From NCBI RefSeq assembly GCF_037094685.1, contig NZ_CP146614.1, forward strand, positions 6,262,001 to 6,326,000: 64,000 nucleotides of DNA, read 5' to 3'. Below are positions 35,228-46,867 of this stretch, piece after piece. Origin of the DNA: Massilia sp. METH4. GTDB taxonomy: Bacteria; Pseudomonadota; Gammaproteobacteria; Burkholderiales; Burkholderiaceae_D. The notes under the pieces are model-generated. The model was not told the DNA's origin. It did not search any database and was given only the letters and a program-made list of their open reading frames with translations. Position 1 is the stretch's first letter; each line of letters begins with the position of its first letter. The position numbers and the translations under genes are program-made.

Positions 35228-36616
35228 TCAGATCGCCCAGCCCCCGGCATAGAAAGCGGCCAGCGCGACGGCAATCGCCACGGTGCCCACGTTCAGCTTG
35301 CGCCACTCCCCTGCCAGCAGGCGTCCAACCACCAAGGTGTTGAAGCCGAGCATGATGCCCGTGGCGATATTGCAGGTCAGCAGGATGAACACGGCGCACA
35401 CCAGGCCTGCCAGCATGTCGATCTTGTCGCTCATGTCCATGTGGGCCACGCCGCCCAGCATCAGCAGGCCCACGTACATCAGCGCCGGGGCGGTGGCGTA
35501 CGACGGCACCAGGCCGGCCAGCGGCGCGAAGAAGATCAGTGCCAGGAACAGCAGGCCGACGACGACCGCCGTCAGGCCGGTGCGCGCGCCGGCGGCGGCG
35601 CCGACACCCGATTCGATATACGCGGCGGCCGGCGCGCTGCCCACCAGACCGGAGAAGATCGAGCTCACCGAATCGGCCGTCAATGCCTTGCCGCCATTGT
35701 GGATGTGGCCCTTCGCATCGACCTGGCCGGCCTGGCCCGCCACGGCGCGGATGGTGCCGGTGGCGTCGAACACGGCGGTCATCACGAGTGCCAGCACGCT
35801 GGGCAGCACGGCCATGCCGAGCGCGCCCTGGAGATCCATCGCGCCGATCAGCGAAGCCTGCCCTGGCGCGCTCAGCTGCGGCCAGGAAAACACGCCGGTA
35901 AAGCGCACGTTCGGATCGAACGCCAGGCCGATGCCCGAAATGGCGACCACCACCAGCAGGATGCCGCCCGGTACCTTGCGCTGCTCGACGCCGAAGATGG
36001 CGGCCAGGCCCAGGATGCTCATCACCACCGGGAACGACGTGATATTGCCCAGCGCGACCGGCAGGCCGGCATGGGCATTCTTGACCACCAGGCCGACGTC
36101 ATTCGAGGCGATCATCAGCAGGAACAGGCCGATGCCGACCCCGGTGCCGTGCGCCACGCCGGCGGGCAGGTTCTGCAGGATCCACGAGCGCACGCCGGTG
36201 ATCGAAATCGCGGTGAAGATCACACCCATCAGGAACACGGCGCCCAGCGCGACGGCGGGCGACAAGCCTTTACCCAGCACCAGGTCGAACGCGGTAAATG
36301 CGGAGAGCGAGATGGCGCAGCCGATGGCAATCGGCAGCCTGGCCCACAATCCCATCAGCAGGGAGCCGAAGGCGGCCGTCAGGCACACGGCGATGAACAC
36401 GGCGCTGACGTCGAAGCCGGCCTTGCCCAGCATGCCCGGCACGACGAACACCGAATACACCATGGCCATGAAGGTGGTGACACCGGCCACCACCTCGCGG
36501 CGCGGCGTGCTGCCCCGTTCGGAAATCTGGAAATACTGGTCGATCTTGCCGGTCGCCGTGGGCGACGACGTGGGAATGCTCTGGCGCAAGTTGCGCTGCA
36601 TCTGAGGCTGGGACAT
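35228..36616 (-). CDS. NCS2-family purine permease (AzgA-like)
   Basis: A 462-residue inner-membrane proton-coupled symporter for purine bases, of the AzgA/GhxP branch of NCS2. About 12-14 hydrophobic segments are visible. Family marks are [15 protein letters not shown], the substrate-site region [36 protein letters not shown] and [14 protein letters not shown]. The likely substrates are hypoxanthine, guanine or adenine; which one cannot be told. The 200-base upstream region has no recognisable purine riboswitch. Confidence 0.9.
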   Translation of the reverse strand: MSQPQMQRNLRQSIPTSSPTATGKIDQYFQISERGSTPRREVVAGVTTFMAMVYSVFVVPGMLGKAGFDVSAVFIAVCLTAAFGSLLMGLWARLPIAIGCAISLSAFTAFDLVLGKGLSPAVALGAVFLMGVIFTAISITGVRSWILQNLPAGVAHGTGVGIGLFLLMIASNDVGLVVKNAHAGLPVALGNITSFPVVMSILGLAAIFGVEQRKVPGGILLVVVAISGIGLAFDPNVRFTGVFSWPQLSAPGQASLIGAMDLQGALGMAVLPSVLALVMTAVFDATGTIRAVAGQAGQVDAKGHIHNGGKALTADSVSSIFSGLVGSAPAAAYIESGVGAAAGARTGLTAVVVGLLFLALIFFAPLAGLVPSYATAPALMYVGLLMLGGVAHMDMSDKIDMLAGLVCAVFILLTCNIATGIMLGFNTLVVGRLLAGEWRKLNVGTVAIAVALAAFYAGGWAI

Positions 36617-36816
36617 TGCGGCTCCTGTATTTTTGCCCGCCGACTCTGCCGCGGGGCGTCGTCGGGGTGTCTCGTCGTTATATGATCCGACGCGAGCTTA
36701 GAGCCACAATCCCCTTTTGTTATGTTGATATTTGCATAGTGGACATTACGCAATCCGTATTGCATCGTCCGCCGCGATGCGGTTCGCGGCGCCGCCCCAC
36801 CCGCGTCCGCCCCGGA

Positions 36817-37629
36817 TCAGGGCACATTTTTCGGCTTCGCCACCTTCGGAATCTTCGCCGGATCGAGTTCGATCCACGTCGGCGCGTGATCGCTCGGCTT
36901 TTCGCGCGCCCGCACATCGCGGTCCACGCCCGCCGCCTTCAGCGCCGGCGCCAGCGATGGGCTCAGTAGCAGGTGATCGATGCGGATGCCGGCGTCGCGC
37001 CCGAACGCATTGCGGAAATAGTCCCAGAACGTATAGATCTTCTCGCCCGGATACAGCTTGCGCAGCGAATCCGTCCAGCCCTGCGCCAGCAGCCGCTCGA
37101 ACGCCTCGCGCGTTTCGGGGCGGAACAGCGCGTCGTCCAGCCAGCGCTCCGGCTTGTACACGTCGAGGTCGGTCGGGATCACGTTGAAGTCGCCCGCCAT
37201 CACCACCGGCGCCCCAGTGGCCAGCAACTGCTCGCCGCGCAAGATCAGCCGTTCCATCCAGCTCAGCTTGTAGTCGAACTTGGGCCCGGGCGCCGGGTTG
37301 CCGTTCGGCAAATAGAGCCCGGCGATCACGACATCGTTCACCACCGCCTCGATATAGCGGCTCTGCTCGTCGGACGGGTCGCCCGCCAGGCCGCGGCCCA
37401 CTTCGATCGGCTGCGTGCCGCGTGCCAGGATCGCCACGCCGTTCCAGCTTTTCTGGCCATGCCAGATCACGCCGTAGCCGGCGGCCTCGATCGCCGCCGC
37501 CGGGAATTTTTCCTGGGGCGCCTTCAACTCCTGCAGGCAGGCCACGTCCGGCTGCGCCTCTTCCAGCCATTGCAGCAGGGCCGGCAGGCGGGCGCCGATA
37601 CCGTTGATGTTGAAGGTGGCGATGCGCAT
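36817..37629 (-). CDS. xthA: Exodeoxyribonuclease III
   Basis: The AP endonuclease and 3'-exonuclease of base excision repair. The 270-residue length is normal. It begins MRIATFNINGIGARLPALL; CLQELKAPQEKF holds the metal-binding Glu, VVMAGDFNVIPTDLDVY the catalytic Asp-Asn, and RIDHLLLS with KPSDHAPTW the final Asp-His pair. ATG 37629 begins exactly at the conserved first strand. It is divergent from the prolyl oligopeptidase gene. Confidence 0.95.
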   Translation of the reverse strand: MRIATFNINGIGARLPALLQWLEEAQPDVACLQELKAPQEKFPAAAIEAAGYGVIWHGQKSWNGVAILARGTQPIEVGRGLAGDPSDEQSRYIEAVVNDVVIAGLYLPNGNPAPGPKFDYKLSWMERLILRGEQLLATGAPVVMAGDFNVIPTDLDVYKPERWLDDALFRPETREAFERLLAQGWTDSLRKLYPGEKIYTFWDYFRNAFGRDAGIRIDHLLLSPSLAPALKAAGVDRDVRAREKPSDHAPTWIELDPAKIPKVAKPKNVP

Positions 37630-37761
37630 GGGAACTCCTTTTCGGTCTTGATGGGTTGCGATTGTGACAGCACGGCACGCGGTTTGCCACACGAATGCCG
37701 CTCATCCACCGGAGCGGCAACGTTGGTGTAGAGTACGCCTTCCATCGGAACAGGAGCAAGC

Positions 37762-39819
37762 ATGAGTTCGAGTTCATCCCCCGCGCAGCCCGTTGACACC
37801 AATGTGCCGGACGATCCCCATCAATGGCTCGAAGATGTCGGCGGCGAGCGGCCGCTGGCCTGGGTCCGGCAACAGAACGACGTGGCGCTGGGCGAGCTGG
37901 AAGCGCGGCCGCAGTATGCCCCCATCCACGAGCGCCTGCGCACCATCCTGAACTCGCAGGAACGCATCCCCTTCGTGCGCAAGCATGGCGACTACCTGTA
38001 CAACTTCTGGCGCGACGAGCAGCATGTGCGCGGCATCTGGCGCCGCACCACGCCGGAACAGTACCGGCTGCCCCAACCGCACTGGGAAACCGTGCTGGAC
38101 CTCGACAAGCTGGCCGCCGACGAGAACGAGAACTGGGTGTGGAGCGGCGTGTCGTCGCTGTATCCGAAGGGTGAACGCTTCCTGCTGTCGCTGTCGCGCG
38201 GCGGCGGCGACGCGGTCGTCGTGCGTGAATTCGACATGCCCTCGAGAAGCTTCGTCGCCGACGGCTTCAACCTGGCGGAAGCGAAGACCGACATCGCCTG
38301 GATCGATGCCGACACGCTGTTCGTGGGCACCGACTTCGGCCCAGGCTCGATGACGACCTCCGGTTACGCCCGCATCGTAAAAGAGTGGAAGCGTGGCACG
38401 CCGCTGGCCGCCGCGCGCACCGTGTACGAGGCGCAGCACGACGACCTGGGCGTGGGCGCGTACCGCGACTTTACGCCCGGCCACGAGTTCCAGTTCGTGA
38501 TGCGGCAGATCGGCTTCTACAGCAGCGAGCTGTTCCTGCGCGAAGGCGACCGGCTCACCAAGGTGGACAAGCCGCTCGACGCCAACGCCTACACGGTGCG
38601 CGACCAGCTGATCATCGACCTGCGCTCCGAGTGGACGGTCGCCGGCCAGGTCTATCCGCAAGGGGCCCTGCTGGCAACGGATTTCCGCCGCTTCATGGCC
38701 GGCGAGCGCCAATTCGACGTGCTGTTCACGCCCACGCCCACCACCTCGCTCGACGGCGTGGCCTCGACGCATTCCGCCCTGCTGCTCAATGTGCTCGACA
38801 ACGTGAAGAACCGCCTCGTCGAGCTGCGCCATGTCGATGGCCGCTGGCAGCGGCGCGATGTCGACGCGCCCTCCTTCGGCACGCTGGAGGTGGCGCCGCT
38901 CGATGCGATCGCCTCCGACGAATACTTCCTGACCGTTACCGGCTTCCTGACCCCGACCACCGTCTACCTGGCGCGCACCGGCAGCGACGAGCGCACCCCG
39001 CTGAAGTCCCTGCCCGGCTTCTTCGACGCGAAGCCCTATGAAGTGCACCAGTTCCAGGCAACGTCCAAGGATGGCACGCAAGTGCCCTACTTCGTCGTGC
39101 AGCGCAAGGATGCGAAGGCGGACGGCAGCAATCCGACCGTGCTGTACGGCTACGGCGGCTTCGAGATTTCGCTGAAACCGTTCTACAGCGGCGTGACGGG
39201 CGAAGCGTGGCTGCAGCACGGCGGCGTGTACGTGCTGGCCAATATCCGCGGCGGCGGCGAGTTCGGCCCGCGCTGGCACCAGGCGGCCCTGAAGGAACAC
39301 CGGCAGCGCGGCTTCGACGATTTCCTGGCCGTCGCGCAGGACTTGATCAAGCGGAAAATTACCAGCCCGCGCCACCTCGGCATCATGGGCGGCAGCAATG
39401 GCGGCCTGCTGGTGGGCGCCGCCCTCACCCAGCGGCCGGACCTGTTCAATGCCGTCGTCTGCCAGGTGCCCCTGCTGGACATGCGCCGCTACAGCAAGCT
39501 GCTGGCCGGGGCCTCGTGGATGGGCGAATACGGCGACCCGGACGATCCGGAACAATGGCGCTACATCGCCGAATACTCGCCGTACCACAACGTTTTCCCG
39601 GACAAGCACTATCCGCGCGTGCTGTTCACCACCTCCACCCGCGACGACCGCGTGCACCCCGGCCACGCGCGCAAGATGGTGGCCAAGATGCGCGAACAGG
39701 GGCACGACGTGCTGTACTGGGAAAACACCGAGGGCGGCCACGCCGGCGCCGCCAACAACGACCAGCAGGCGAAGATGTGGGCGCTGACCTATACTTTCCT
39801 GCTGAATCAACTACAGTAA
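37762..39819 (+). CDS. Prolyl oligopeptidase family serine peptidase (S9A)
   Basis: A 685-residue cytosolic peptidase that probably cleaves short peptides after proline or basic residues. The N-terminal DDPHQWLEDVGGERPLAWV is typical, followed by a beta-propeller to about residue 430. The alpha/beta-hydrolase domain has the Ser nucleophile in GGSNGGLLVG (residue 545), Asp in TSTRDDRVHP near 628 and His in TEGGHAGA near 659. No signal peptide is visible, which favours a cytoplasmic enzyme. A family A palindrome follows immediately. Confidence 0.93.
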   Translation: MSSSSSPAQPVDTNVPDDPHQWLEDVGGERPLAWVRQQNDVALGELEARPQYAPIHERLRTILNSQERIPFVRKHGDYLYNFWRDEQHVRGIWRRTTPEQYRLPQPHWETVLDLDKLAADENENWVWSGVSSLYPKGERFLLSLSRGGGDAVVVREFDMPSRSFVADGFNLAEAKTDIAWIDADTLFVGTDFGPGSMTTSGYARIVKEWKRGTPLAAARTVYEAQHDDLGVGAYRDFTPGHEFQFVMRQIGFYSSELFLREGDRLTKVDKPLDANAYTVRDQLIIDLRSEWTVAGQVYPQGALLATDFRRFMAGERQFDVLFTPTPTTSLDGVASTHSALLLNVLDNVKNRLVELRHVDGRWQRRDVDAPSFGTLEVAPLDAIASDEYFLTVTGFLTPTTVYLARTGSDERTPLKSLPGFFDAKPYEVHQFQATSKDGTQVPYFVVQRKDAKADGSNPTVLYGYGGFEISLKPFYSGVTGEAWLQHGGVYVLANIRGGGEFGPRWHQAALKEHRQRGFDDFLAVAQDLIKRKITSPRHLGIMGGSNGGLLVGAALTQRPDLFNAVVCQVPLLDMRRYSKLLAGASWMGEYGDPDDPEQWRYIAEYSPYHNVFPDKHYPRVLFTTSTRDDRVHPGHARKMVAKMREQGHDVLYWENTEGGHAGAANNDQQAKMWALTYTFLLNQLQ

Positions 39820-39825
39820 GCTCCC

Positions 39826-39874
39826 GTGTCGGACATCTTTTCGGGGCGCTTCTTCCGGAAAAGGTGTGCGACAC
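39826..39874. repeat. Palindromic intergenic repeat, family A, copy 3
   Basis: An imperfect inverted repeat beginning GTGTCGGACATC and ending GTGTGCGACAC, with CCGGAAAAGG in the right arm. It starts seven bases after the prolyl oligopeptidase stop and could act as its terminator. Confidence 0.8.
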
Positions 39875-40062
39875 AGGTTTTCTTCCCCGTACCCACAGGT
39901 TTTCGAATACCCGCGTCCGGTACGTCAAATCGTTTCCCATCGGTATTTCATTTTTGCTATATTGACTGTCGGGCCGTAGCCACCTTTTCCCTGAGTTTTT
40001 TTCCTTGACTCACGCCCGCACAAGCGTATCGTTTTACAACGAAAAAACCGGGTGACGTCGTC

Positions 40063-41931
40063 GTGCATATTCCCAAAGTCCTCCTCGTGAACGACGATCC
40101 CGCCAGCCTGCTGGCGCTGGAGAGTCTGCTGGCCCCGCATGCCGACATGGCCGGCTACGAGCTCGTCAAGGCACGTTCGGGCAATGAAGCGTTGCGCGAG
40201 ATGCTGCGCCACGACTTCGCGGCGATCCTGCTGGACGTGCAGATGCCGGACATGGACGGCTTCGATACCGCCGCCGCCATCCGCTCCCACCCGCGCTCGG
40301 CCAGCGTGCCGCTGATCTTCGTTACCGCCTCCTACGCGGACGAGCCGCACCGCCTGCGCGCCTATGAAAGCGGCGCCGTCGACTACCTGTACGCGCCGCT
40401 GACGCCCGTGGTGGTGCAGGCCAAGGTGCAAACCTTCGTGGAACTGGCGCGCAAGCACCTGCACCTGCACGCGCAGGCCGAGGAAACCCGGCGCATCAAC
40501 GCCGAGCTGCGCTCGCAGCGCCTGCAGGACCTGGAGATGGCCAACCGCGAGCTGGAGCTGGAAGTGGCCGAGCGCAAGCAGGCCGAGCAGCGGGCCCACG
40601 AATTGTCGACGAAAGACGCGCTGACCGGTCTGGTCAACCGGCGCTCGCTGATCCAGCATCTCGAGCACGCGGTGGCGTCGAGCGACCGCCGGCGCAGCCA
40701 GTTCGCGCTGCTGTTCCTCGACCTCGACGATTTCAAGCAGATCAACGACGGCTTCGGCCACGACGTGGGCGACGAGCTGCTGCGGCAGGTGGCGGCGCGG
40801 CTGTCCGCGGCCGTGCGGGCGTCGGACGTGGTGGCGCGGCTGGGCGGCGACGAATTCGTGGTGCTCATCGAAGGCAAGGCGCCCGGCGAGAACGCGGCGC
40901 GCGTGGCGCGCAAGATCGCCAACGCGCATGCCCGGCCTTTCACCATCGGCGAGCACCGCGTGCATACCTCGACCAGCATCGGCATCGCTGTCTATCCGCA
41001 GGACGGCGCCGATGCGCGGTCGCTGATGAAGAGCGCCGACCTGGCCATGTACCGCGCCAAGGAAGAGCGCGAGCAACAGGGGAACAAGGGCGCCGGCCAG
41101 GGTGGCGAGATCCGCTTCTTCCATGAAGAGATGAACGTGCGCGAACAGGAGCGCGAGCAATGGACGGCCGAACTGCGCCACGCGCTGGCTGCCGGCCAGC
41201 TCGACGTGCTGTACCAGCCGCAACTGGCCCTCGCCAGCGGCGCCGTACGCGGCGTGGAAGCGCTGCTGTATTGGCAACACCCGCGGCTGGGCCGCATCGA
41301 GTCGGCCACCTTCCTGCCCGCGGTGCAGGATCGCGGCCTGCTCGAGCGCATCGATTCCTGGGTGATGGCCACCGTGTGCGCGCAAGCGGCCGCGTGGCGC
41401 GCGGCCGATGTGTCGCTGGCCGAAGCTCGCGTGGCGCTGAACCTGGCCGCGCCGGCGCTGGGGCCGGACCTGCCGGCCCGCCTGCTGGCCGAAGTGCGGC
41501 GACAGCAGCTGCCCGCCGGCGCGATCGTGCTGGAGATTTCCGAGGCCCTGCTGACCGCCCACCATGCCGCGCTCGAACCGCTGCTGCGGCAGTTGCAGGC
41601 CGGCGGCGTGCTGCTGGCGCTGGACGACTTCGGCCACGCCGGCACCAGCCTGGCCGCCTGCAAGCGGCTCGGGCTGGACATCCTGAAGATCGATCCTGCG
41701 TTCGTGGGCAATATCGGCGACGATGCCGGCGGCACCGACCTGGTGGCCGCCATCGTGCACCTGGCGCGCGCGCTGTCGATGGAAGTCGCCGCCACGGGCG
41801 TCGACCGGCAGCACCAGCTTGCCGTTCTGACCACGCTCGGTTGCGATCAATGGCAAGGCACGCTATTCTGCCCGCCGCAAGCCGCTCCTGAACTGCTCAC
41901 CCTACTTGAACAAAACACCTTTAGCGAATGA
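40063..41931 (+). CDS. Response regulator with GGDEF and EAL output domains
   Basis: A 622-residue soluble regulator linking phosphorylation to c-di-GMP. The receiver domain spans about 1-125 (phosphoacceptor in [11 protein letters not shown], residue 59), a coiled-coil linker about 125-185, GGDEF about 185-345 (intact LGGDEFVVL near residue 261) and EAL about 365-610. The EAL part keeps VEALLYW and LDDFGHAG, but the usual AEGVE near the C-terminus reads AATGVD, losing a conserved acidic residue. Phosphodiesterase activity is therefore doubtful while cyclase activity looks possible. The start is a GTG. It lies 10 bases before the giant hybrid kinase, probably its partner. Confidence 0.9.
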   Translation: MHIPKVLLVNDDPASLLALESLLAPHADMAGYELVKARSGNEALREMLRHDFAAILLDVQMPDMDGFDTAAAIRSHPRSASVPLIFVTASYADEPHRLRAYESGAVDYLYAPLTPVVVQAKVQTFVELARKHLHLHAQAEETRRINAELRSQRLQDLEMANRELELEVAERKQAEQRAHELSTKDALTGLVNRRSLIQHLEHAVASSDRRRSQFALLFLDLDDFKQINDGFGHDVGDELLRQVAARLSAAVRASDVVARLGGDEFVVLIEGKAPGENAARVARKIANAHARPFTIGEHRVHTSTSIGIAVYPQDGADARSLMKSADLAMYRAKEEREQQGNKGAGQGGEIRFFHEEMNVREQEREQWTAELRHALAAGQLDVLYQPQLALASGAVRGVEALLYWQHPRLGRIESATFLPAVQDRGLLERIDSWVMATVCAQAAAWRAADVSLAEARVALNLAAPALGPDLPARLLAEVRRQQLPAGAIVLEISEALLTAHHAALEPLLRQLQAGGVLLALDDFGHAGTSLAACKRLGLDILKIDPAFVGNIGDDAGGTDLVAAIVHLARALSMEVAATGVDRQHQLAVLTTLGCDQWQGTLFCPPQAAPELLTLLEQNTFSE

Positions 41932-41941
41932 GGACTGGTCG

Positions 41942-44900
41942 ATGAACGACATGACCGAACTGCCCGAGGAGCTGGATCTGAAGCTGATCCTGCAAACCCT
42001 GATGGCATTGAAAAAAGGCGATTTCTCGGCGCGCATGCCGTCGGACTGGACCGGCGTATCCGGCAAGATCGCCGATACGCTGAACGACATCATCGAGACC
42101 AACGACCGCATCGTCAAGTCCGTGACGGAAGTCTCGCGCGTGGTGGGCCGCGAAGGCCGGCTGACGCAGCGCGCGCCCGTCACCAACGTCTCCGGCGGGT
42201 GGGCCACCATCATCAGCGCCGTGAACACGCTGATCGACGACCTGGTGCGCCCCACCACCGAGATGGCGCGCGTGATCGGCGCCGTGGCGAAGGGCGACCT
42301 GTCGCAGACGATGGCGCTGGAAGTCGACGGCCACCCGCTGAAGGGCCAGTACCTGCGCGCCGCCACCACGGCGAACACGATGGTGGAACAGCTGCTGTCG
42401 TTCTCTTCCGAGGTCACGCGCGTGGCGCGCGAGGTGGGCACCGAGGGCAAGCTGGGCGGACAGGCGCAGGTGAAGGGCGTGGCCGGCACGTGGAAGGACT
42501 TGACCGACTCCGTGAACTCCATGGCGGGCAACCTCACCTCGCAGGTGCGTAATATTGCCGAGGTGACCACGGCCGTGGCGAACGGCGACCTGTCGAAGAA
42601 GATCACGGTGGACGTGCGCGGCGAGATCCTGCAGCTGAAGGACACGATCAACGTGATGGTGGACCAGCTGCGCTCCTTCGCCTCCGAGGTGACCCGCGTG
42701 GCGCGCGAGGTGGGTACCGAAGGAAAGCTCGGTGGCCAGGCCTACGTGCCGGGCGTGGGCGGCACGTGGAAGGACTTGACCGACAACGTGAACTTCATGG
42801 CGTCGAACCTGACGGGCCAGGTGCGTAACATCGCCGCCGTGACCACCGCCGTGGCGAACGGCGACCTGTCGAAAAAGATCACGGTGGACGTGAAGGGCGA
42901 AATTCTCGAACTGAAGAACACCATCAACGTGATGGTGGACCAGCTGTCATCGTTCGCATCGGAAGTGACGCGGGTGGCCCGCGAAGTGGGGACTGAAGGA
43001 AAACTCGGAGGGCAAGCACAGGTCAAGGGGGTTGCGGGCACGTGGAAGGACTTGACCGACTCGGTGAACTCGATGGCGGGCAACCTGACCGGCCAGGTGC
43101 GTAACATCGCCGACGTGACCACGGCCGTGGCGAACGGCGACCTGTCGAAAAAGATCACGGTGGACGTGAAGGGCGAGATTCTCGAACTGAAGAACACCAT
43201 CAACGTGATGGTGGACCAGCTGAACTCCTTCGCTTCGGAAGTGACGCGGGTGGCCCGCGAGGTGGGTACCGAGGGCAAGCTCGGCGGCCAGGCGAACGTG
43301 CCCGGCGTGGCCGGCACCTGGAAGGACTTGACGGAAAACGTCAACCAGCTGGCCGGCAACCTGACCGGCCAGGTGCGCAACATCGCCGAGGTGACGACCG
43401 CGGTGGCGAACGGCGACCTGTCGAAAAAGATCACGGTGGACGTCAAGGGCGAGATTCTCGAACTGAAGAACACCATCAACGTGATGGTGGACCAGCTGTC
43501 GTCGTTCGCATCGGAAGTGACGCGCGTGGCCCGCGAGGTGGGTACCGAAGGCAAGCTCGGTGGGCAGGCCTATGTGCCGGGCGTGGGCGGCACGTGGAAG
43601 GACTTGACCGACAACGTGAACTTCATGGCATCGAACCTCACGGGCCAGGTGCGTAACATCGCGGCGGTGACCACCGCCGTGGCGCGCGGCGACCTGTCGA
43701 AGAAGATCACGGTGGACGTGAAGGGCGAGATCCTGGAACTGAAGGACACCATCAACGTGATGGTGGACCAGCTGTCCTCGTTCGCGTCGGAAGTGACGCG
43801 CGTGGCCCGTGAAGTGGGTACCGAAGGCAAGCTGGGTGGCCAGGCGAACGTGCCCGGCGTGGCCGGCACGTGGAAGGACTTGACGGAAAACGTGAACCAG
43901 CTGGCCGCGAACCTGACCAACCAGATGCGCGCGATCGGCGAGGTGGCGACGGCGGTGACGCGCGGCGACCTGTCCCGCTCCATCCAGGTGGAGGCACGCG
44001 GCGAAGTGTCGTACCTGAAGGACAACATCAACGAGATGATCCGCAACCTGAAGGAGACGACGCAGAAGAACGCCCAGCAGGACTGGTTGAAGACCAACCT
44101 GGCGCGCTTCACCCGCCTGCTGCAGGGCCAGCGCGACCTGCAGGCGGTGACGAAGCTGATCCTGTCGGAACTGGCGCCGCTCGTGTCCGCCCATCACGGC
44201 GTGTTTTACATGATGGATTCGCAGACCGACGACGCGCGGCTGCGCATGATCGCCAGCTACGGCTATCGCTCCAGCCGCAAGCTGCCGACCTCCTTCCTGC
44301 CGGGCGAAGGCCTGGTGGGCCAGTGCGCGCTGGAGAAGGTGCGGATCTGGCTGACGGACGTGCCGCGCGACTACATCGTCGTCTCTTCCGGGCTGGGCTC
44401 GGCACCGCCGACCAATATCGTCGTGCTGCCGATCCTGTTCGAGCAGCAGGTCAAGGCCGTCATCGAGATCGCCTCGCTGGACCGCTTCACCGAAACGCAC
44501 CTTTCCTTCCTCGACCAGCTGATGGAATCGATCGGCGTGGTGCTGAACACGATCGAGGCGAACAGCCGCACCGAATCGCTGCTGACGCAATCGCAGTCGC
44601 TGGCCCAGGAACTGCAGCAGACCAACCAGGAACTGGCGGAAAAGGCGCGCCTGCTCTCCGAGCAGAACATCGAGGTGGAACGCAAGAACCGCGAGGTGGA
44701 ACAGGCCAAGCTGGCGCTGGAGGAAAAGGCCACGCAGCTGGCGCTGTCGTCGAAGTATAAATCCGAGTTCCTGGCCAATATGTCGCACGAGCTGCGCACC
44801 CCGCTGAACTCGCTGCTGATCCTGGCGCAGCAGCTGGGCGACAACCCGGAAGGCAACCTGTCCTCGAAGCAGGTGGAATTCGCCAAGACGATCCATGGCT

Positions 44901-46867
44901 CTGGTTCCGACCTGCTCACGCTGATCAACGACATCCTCGACCTGTCGAAGATCGAATCGGGCACCGTCACGCTGGACGTCTCGGAATACCGCTTCGCGAA
45001 CCTGCGCAACTACGTGGACCGCACGTTCCGCCACATGGCCGAGGCCAAGCACCTGGGCTTCACCGTGGCGCTGAAAGAGAATTTGCCGGCCTCGCTGATG
45101 ACGGACACCACGCGCCTGCAGCAGGTGCTCAAGAACCTGCTGTCGAACGCGTTCAAGTTCACCTCGCACGGCCAGGTCTCGCTGGAGATCGGCCTGGTCG
45201 ACCACGGCTGGAGTCCGGACAATCCGAACCTGGCCAATGCCGACGCGGTGCTGGCGTTCTCCGTGCACGATACCGGCGTGGGCATCGCGGCGGACAAGCT
45301 GCAGCTGATCTTCGAGGCGTTCCAGCAGGCCGACGGCTCCACCGCGCGCAAGTACGGCGGCACCGGCCTCGGCCTGTCGATCTCGCGCGAGCTGGCGCGC
45401 CTGCTGGGCGGCGAGATCCGCGTGGAATCGACGGTGGGCAGCGGGTCCACCTTCACGCTGTACCTGCCGTACAACCGCGCCGGCTTCATCAACTACGACC
45501 AGTCGGGATACACGCGTTCCCCGTCCTCGCAGCGCGCCCTGCCCCAGCCGCCGAAAGTCATCTACACGCCGCCACCGGCCGTGGAAAGCCCGGAGCTGGC
45601 GGATGACACGGCCAGCACGGCCACGCCCCTCGACGCGGATGCGGACAATGGCGTGTACGGCGCCACCCTCGACGACCGGGGCCTGACGGCGCCGGGCGAC
45701 CCGTCGGTGCTGATCATCGAGGACGATGAACGCTTTGCCAAGATCGTGCTCGAATTCGCCCGCGAAAAGAACTTCAAGGGCATCGTCACCGTGCACGGCG
45801 ACTCGGCGCTGTCGCTGGCGCGCGACTATGTGCCGTCGGCGATCCTGCTCGACCTGGACCTGCCGGACATCGACGGTTTCACCGTGCTGGACCGCCTGAA
45901 GCGCGATCCGGGGACGCGCCATATCCCCGTGCACGTGATGTCGGCCTCGCGCGAGCGCGAGCGCGCGCTGCGTTCGGGCGCCATCTCGTTCATGAACAAG
46001 CCGGTCAGCAAGGAGGCGTTGCAGGAACAGTTCGCACGCATCCAGAAGTTCCTGCTGGGCGGCAAGCGCAGCCTGCTCGTCGTCGACGACGAGGCCGGCC
46101 AGCGCGACGCGATCGTGGCCCTGATCGGCGCGACGGACGTCGACATCACCGCCGTGGGCACGGGCGAGGAAGCGCTGGCGGCGCTGCGCACCAGCCACTT
46201 CGACTGCATGGTGCTGGACCTGACCCTGCCCGACATTTCCGGCTTCGACCTGCTCGACCTGATCGGCAAGGACCTGACGCTGCGCGACCTGCCAGTGGTG
46301 ATCAACACGGCGAAGGAACTGAACCGCCGCGAGGTGGCGAAACTGAAACGTTACGCGAAAACCATCGTGATCAAGGATGCCCGCTCGCCCGAGCGGCTGC
46401 TGGACGAGACGGCGCTGTTCCTGCACCGTTCCCAGGCCAGCCTGCCGGAACCGCAGCGTCGCATGCTCGAACAGGTGCATGCGCAGGATTCCGGGCTGGC
46501 GGGGCGCAAGGTGCTGATCGTCGACGACGATTTGCGCAATATCTTCGCGCTGTCCTCGCTGCTCGAGCGCGAGCAGATGCAGGTGTCGTTCGCCGAGAAC
46601 GGCCGCGACGGCATCGAAGTGCTCGAGCGCGACCCCACGATCGAGATCGTGCTGATGGATATCATGATGCCGGAGATGGACGGCTACGACACGATGCGGG
46701 CCATCCGCCGCATTCCGAAGTTCAAGTCGCTGCCCATCATCACGCTGACGGCCAAGGCGATGAAGGGCGACCGCGACAAATGCATCGCCGCGGGCGCCTC
46801 CGACTACATCACCAAGCCGGTGGACGTGGCCCAGCTGCTGTCGCTGATGCGGGTTTGGCTCCACTAA
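41942..46867 (+). CDS. Giant hybrid histidine kinase with six HAMP-type repeats and three receivers
   Basis: A 1641-residue cytoplasmic kinase with the layout of group III (Nik1-like) osmosensing kinases. After a first HAMP-type region come six 92-residue repeats, each with [22 protein letters not shown] and (V/R)[16 protein letters not shown] segments, to about residue 700. A GAF domain follows at about 735-870, then coiled coil. HisKA has [12 protein letters not shown] (His near 948) and the ATPase has [14 protein letters not shown]. Receiver domains lie at about 1257-1375, 1378-1495 and 1520-1640, with Asp in [22 protein letters not shown] and [11 protein letters not shown]. No transmembrane helix is seen. 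It is flanked by a c-di-GMP response regulator and a CheR-like gene. Confidence 0.94.
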   Translation: MNDMTELPEELDLKLILQTLMALKKGDFSARMPSDWTGVSGKIADTLNDIIETNDRIVKSVTEVSRVVGREGRLTQRAPVTNVSGGWATIISAVNTLIDDLVRPTTEMARVIGAVAKGDLSQTMALEVDGHPLKGQYLRAATTANTMVEQLLSFSSEVTRVAREVGTEGKLGGQAQVKGVAGTWKDLTDSVNSMAGNLTSQVRNIAEVTTAVANGDLSKKITVDVRGEILQLKDTINVMVDQLRSFASEVTRVAREVGTEGKLGGQAYVPGVGGTWKDLTDNVNFMASNLTGQVRNIAAVTTAVANGDLSKKITVDVKGEILELKNTINVMVDQLSSFASEVTRVAREVGTEGKLGGQAQVKGVAGTWKDLTDSVNSMAGNLTGQVRNIADVTTAVANGDLSKKITVDVKGEILELKNTINVMVDQLNSFASEVTRVAREVGTEGKLGGQANVPGVAGTWKDLTENVNQLAGNLTGQVRNIAEVTTAVANGDLSKKITVDVKGEILELKNTINVMVDQLSSFASEVTRVAREVGTEGKLGGQAYVPGVGGTWKDLTDNVNFMASNLTGQVRNIAAVTTAVARGDLSKKITVDVKGEILELKDTINVMVDQLSSFASEVTRVAREVGTEGKLGGQANVPGVAGTWKDLTENVNQLAANLTNQMRAIGEVATAVTRGDLSRSIQVEARGEVSYLKDNINEMIRNLKETTQKNAQQDWLKTNLARFTRLLQGQRDLQAVTKLILSELAPLVSAHHGVFYMMDSQTDDARLRMIASYGYRSSRKLPTSFLPGEGLVGQCALEKVRIWLTDVPRDYIVVSSGLGSAPPTNIVVLPILFEQQVKAVIEIASLDRFTETHLSFLDQLMESIGVVLNTIEANSRTESLLTQSQSLAQELQQTNQELAEKARLLSEQNIEVERKNREVEQAKLALEEKATQLALSSKYKSEFLANMSHELRTPLNSLLILAQQLGDNPEGNLSSKQVEFAKTIHGSGSDLLTLINDILDLSKIESGTVTLDVSEYRFANLRNYVDRTFRHMAEAKHLGFTVALKENLPASLMTDTTRLQQVLKNLLSNAFKFTSHGQVSLEIGLVDHGWSPDNPNLANADAVLAFSVHDTGVGIAADKLQLIFEAFQQADGSTARKYGGTGLGLSISRELARLLGGEIRVESTVGSGSTFTLYLPYNRAGFINYDQSGYTRSPSSQRALPQPPKVIYTPPPAVESPELADDTASTATPLDADADNGVYGATLDDRGLTAPGDPSVLIIEDDERFAKIVLEFAREKNFKGIVTVHGDSALSLARDYVPSAILLDLDLPDIDGFTVLDRLKRDPGTRHIPVHVMSASRERERALRSGAISFMNKPVSKEALQEQFARIQKFLLGGKRSLLVVDDEAGQRDAIVALIGATDVDITAVGTGEEALAALRTSHFDCMVLDLTLPDISGFDLLDLIGKDLTLRDLPVVINTAKELNRREVAKLKRYAKTIVIKDARSPERLLDETALFLHRSQASLPEPQRRMLEQVHAQDSGLAGRKVLIVDDDLRNIFALSSLLEREQMQVSFAENGRDGIEVLERDPTIEIVLMDIMMPEMDGYDTMRAIRRIPKFKSLPIITLTAKAMKGDRDKCIAAGASDYITKPVDVAQLLSLMRVWLH
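42440..44095 (+). repeat. Six 276-base direct repeats encoding HAMP units
   Basis: Near-identical in-frame repeats with a 276-base period; the ACCGAGGGCAAG landmark recurs at 42440, 42716 and so on. Units alternate between three insert types: QVKGVAG, YVPGVGG and NVPGVAG. The last unit diverges at its end ([16 protein letters not shown]). High DNA identity implies recent duplication or gene conversion. Confidence 0.88.

Noticed and set aside
36617..36816. Purine riboswitch ahead of the purine permease
   Set aside because: No purine-aptamer core or matching three-way junction sequence could be found.
42947..46864. Long minus-strand open frame opposite the hybrid kinase
   Set aside because: It is a shadow of the HAMP repeats and kinase domains with His/Val/Arg-rich sequence and no domain signature.
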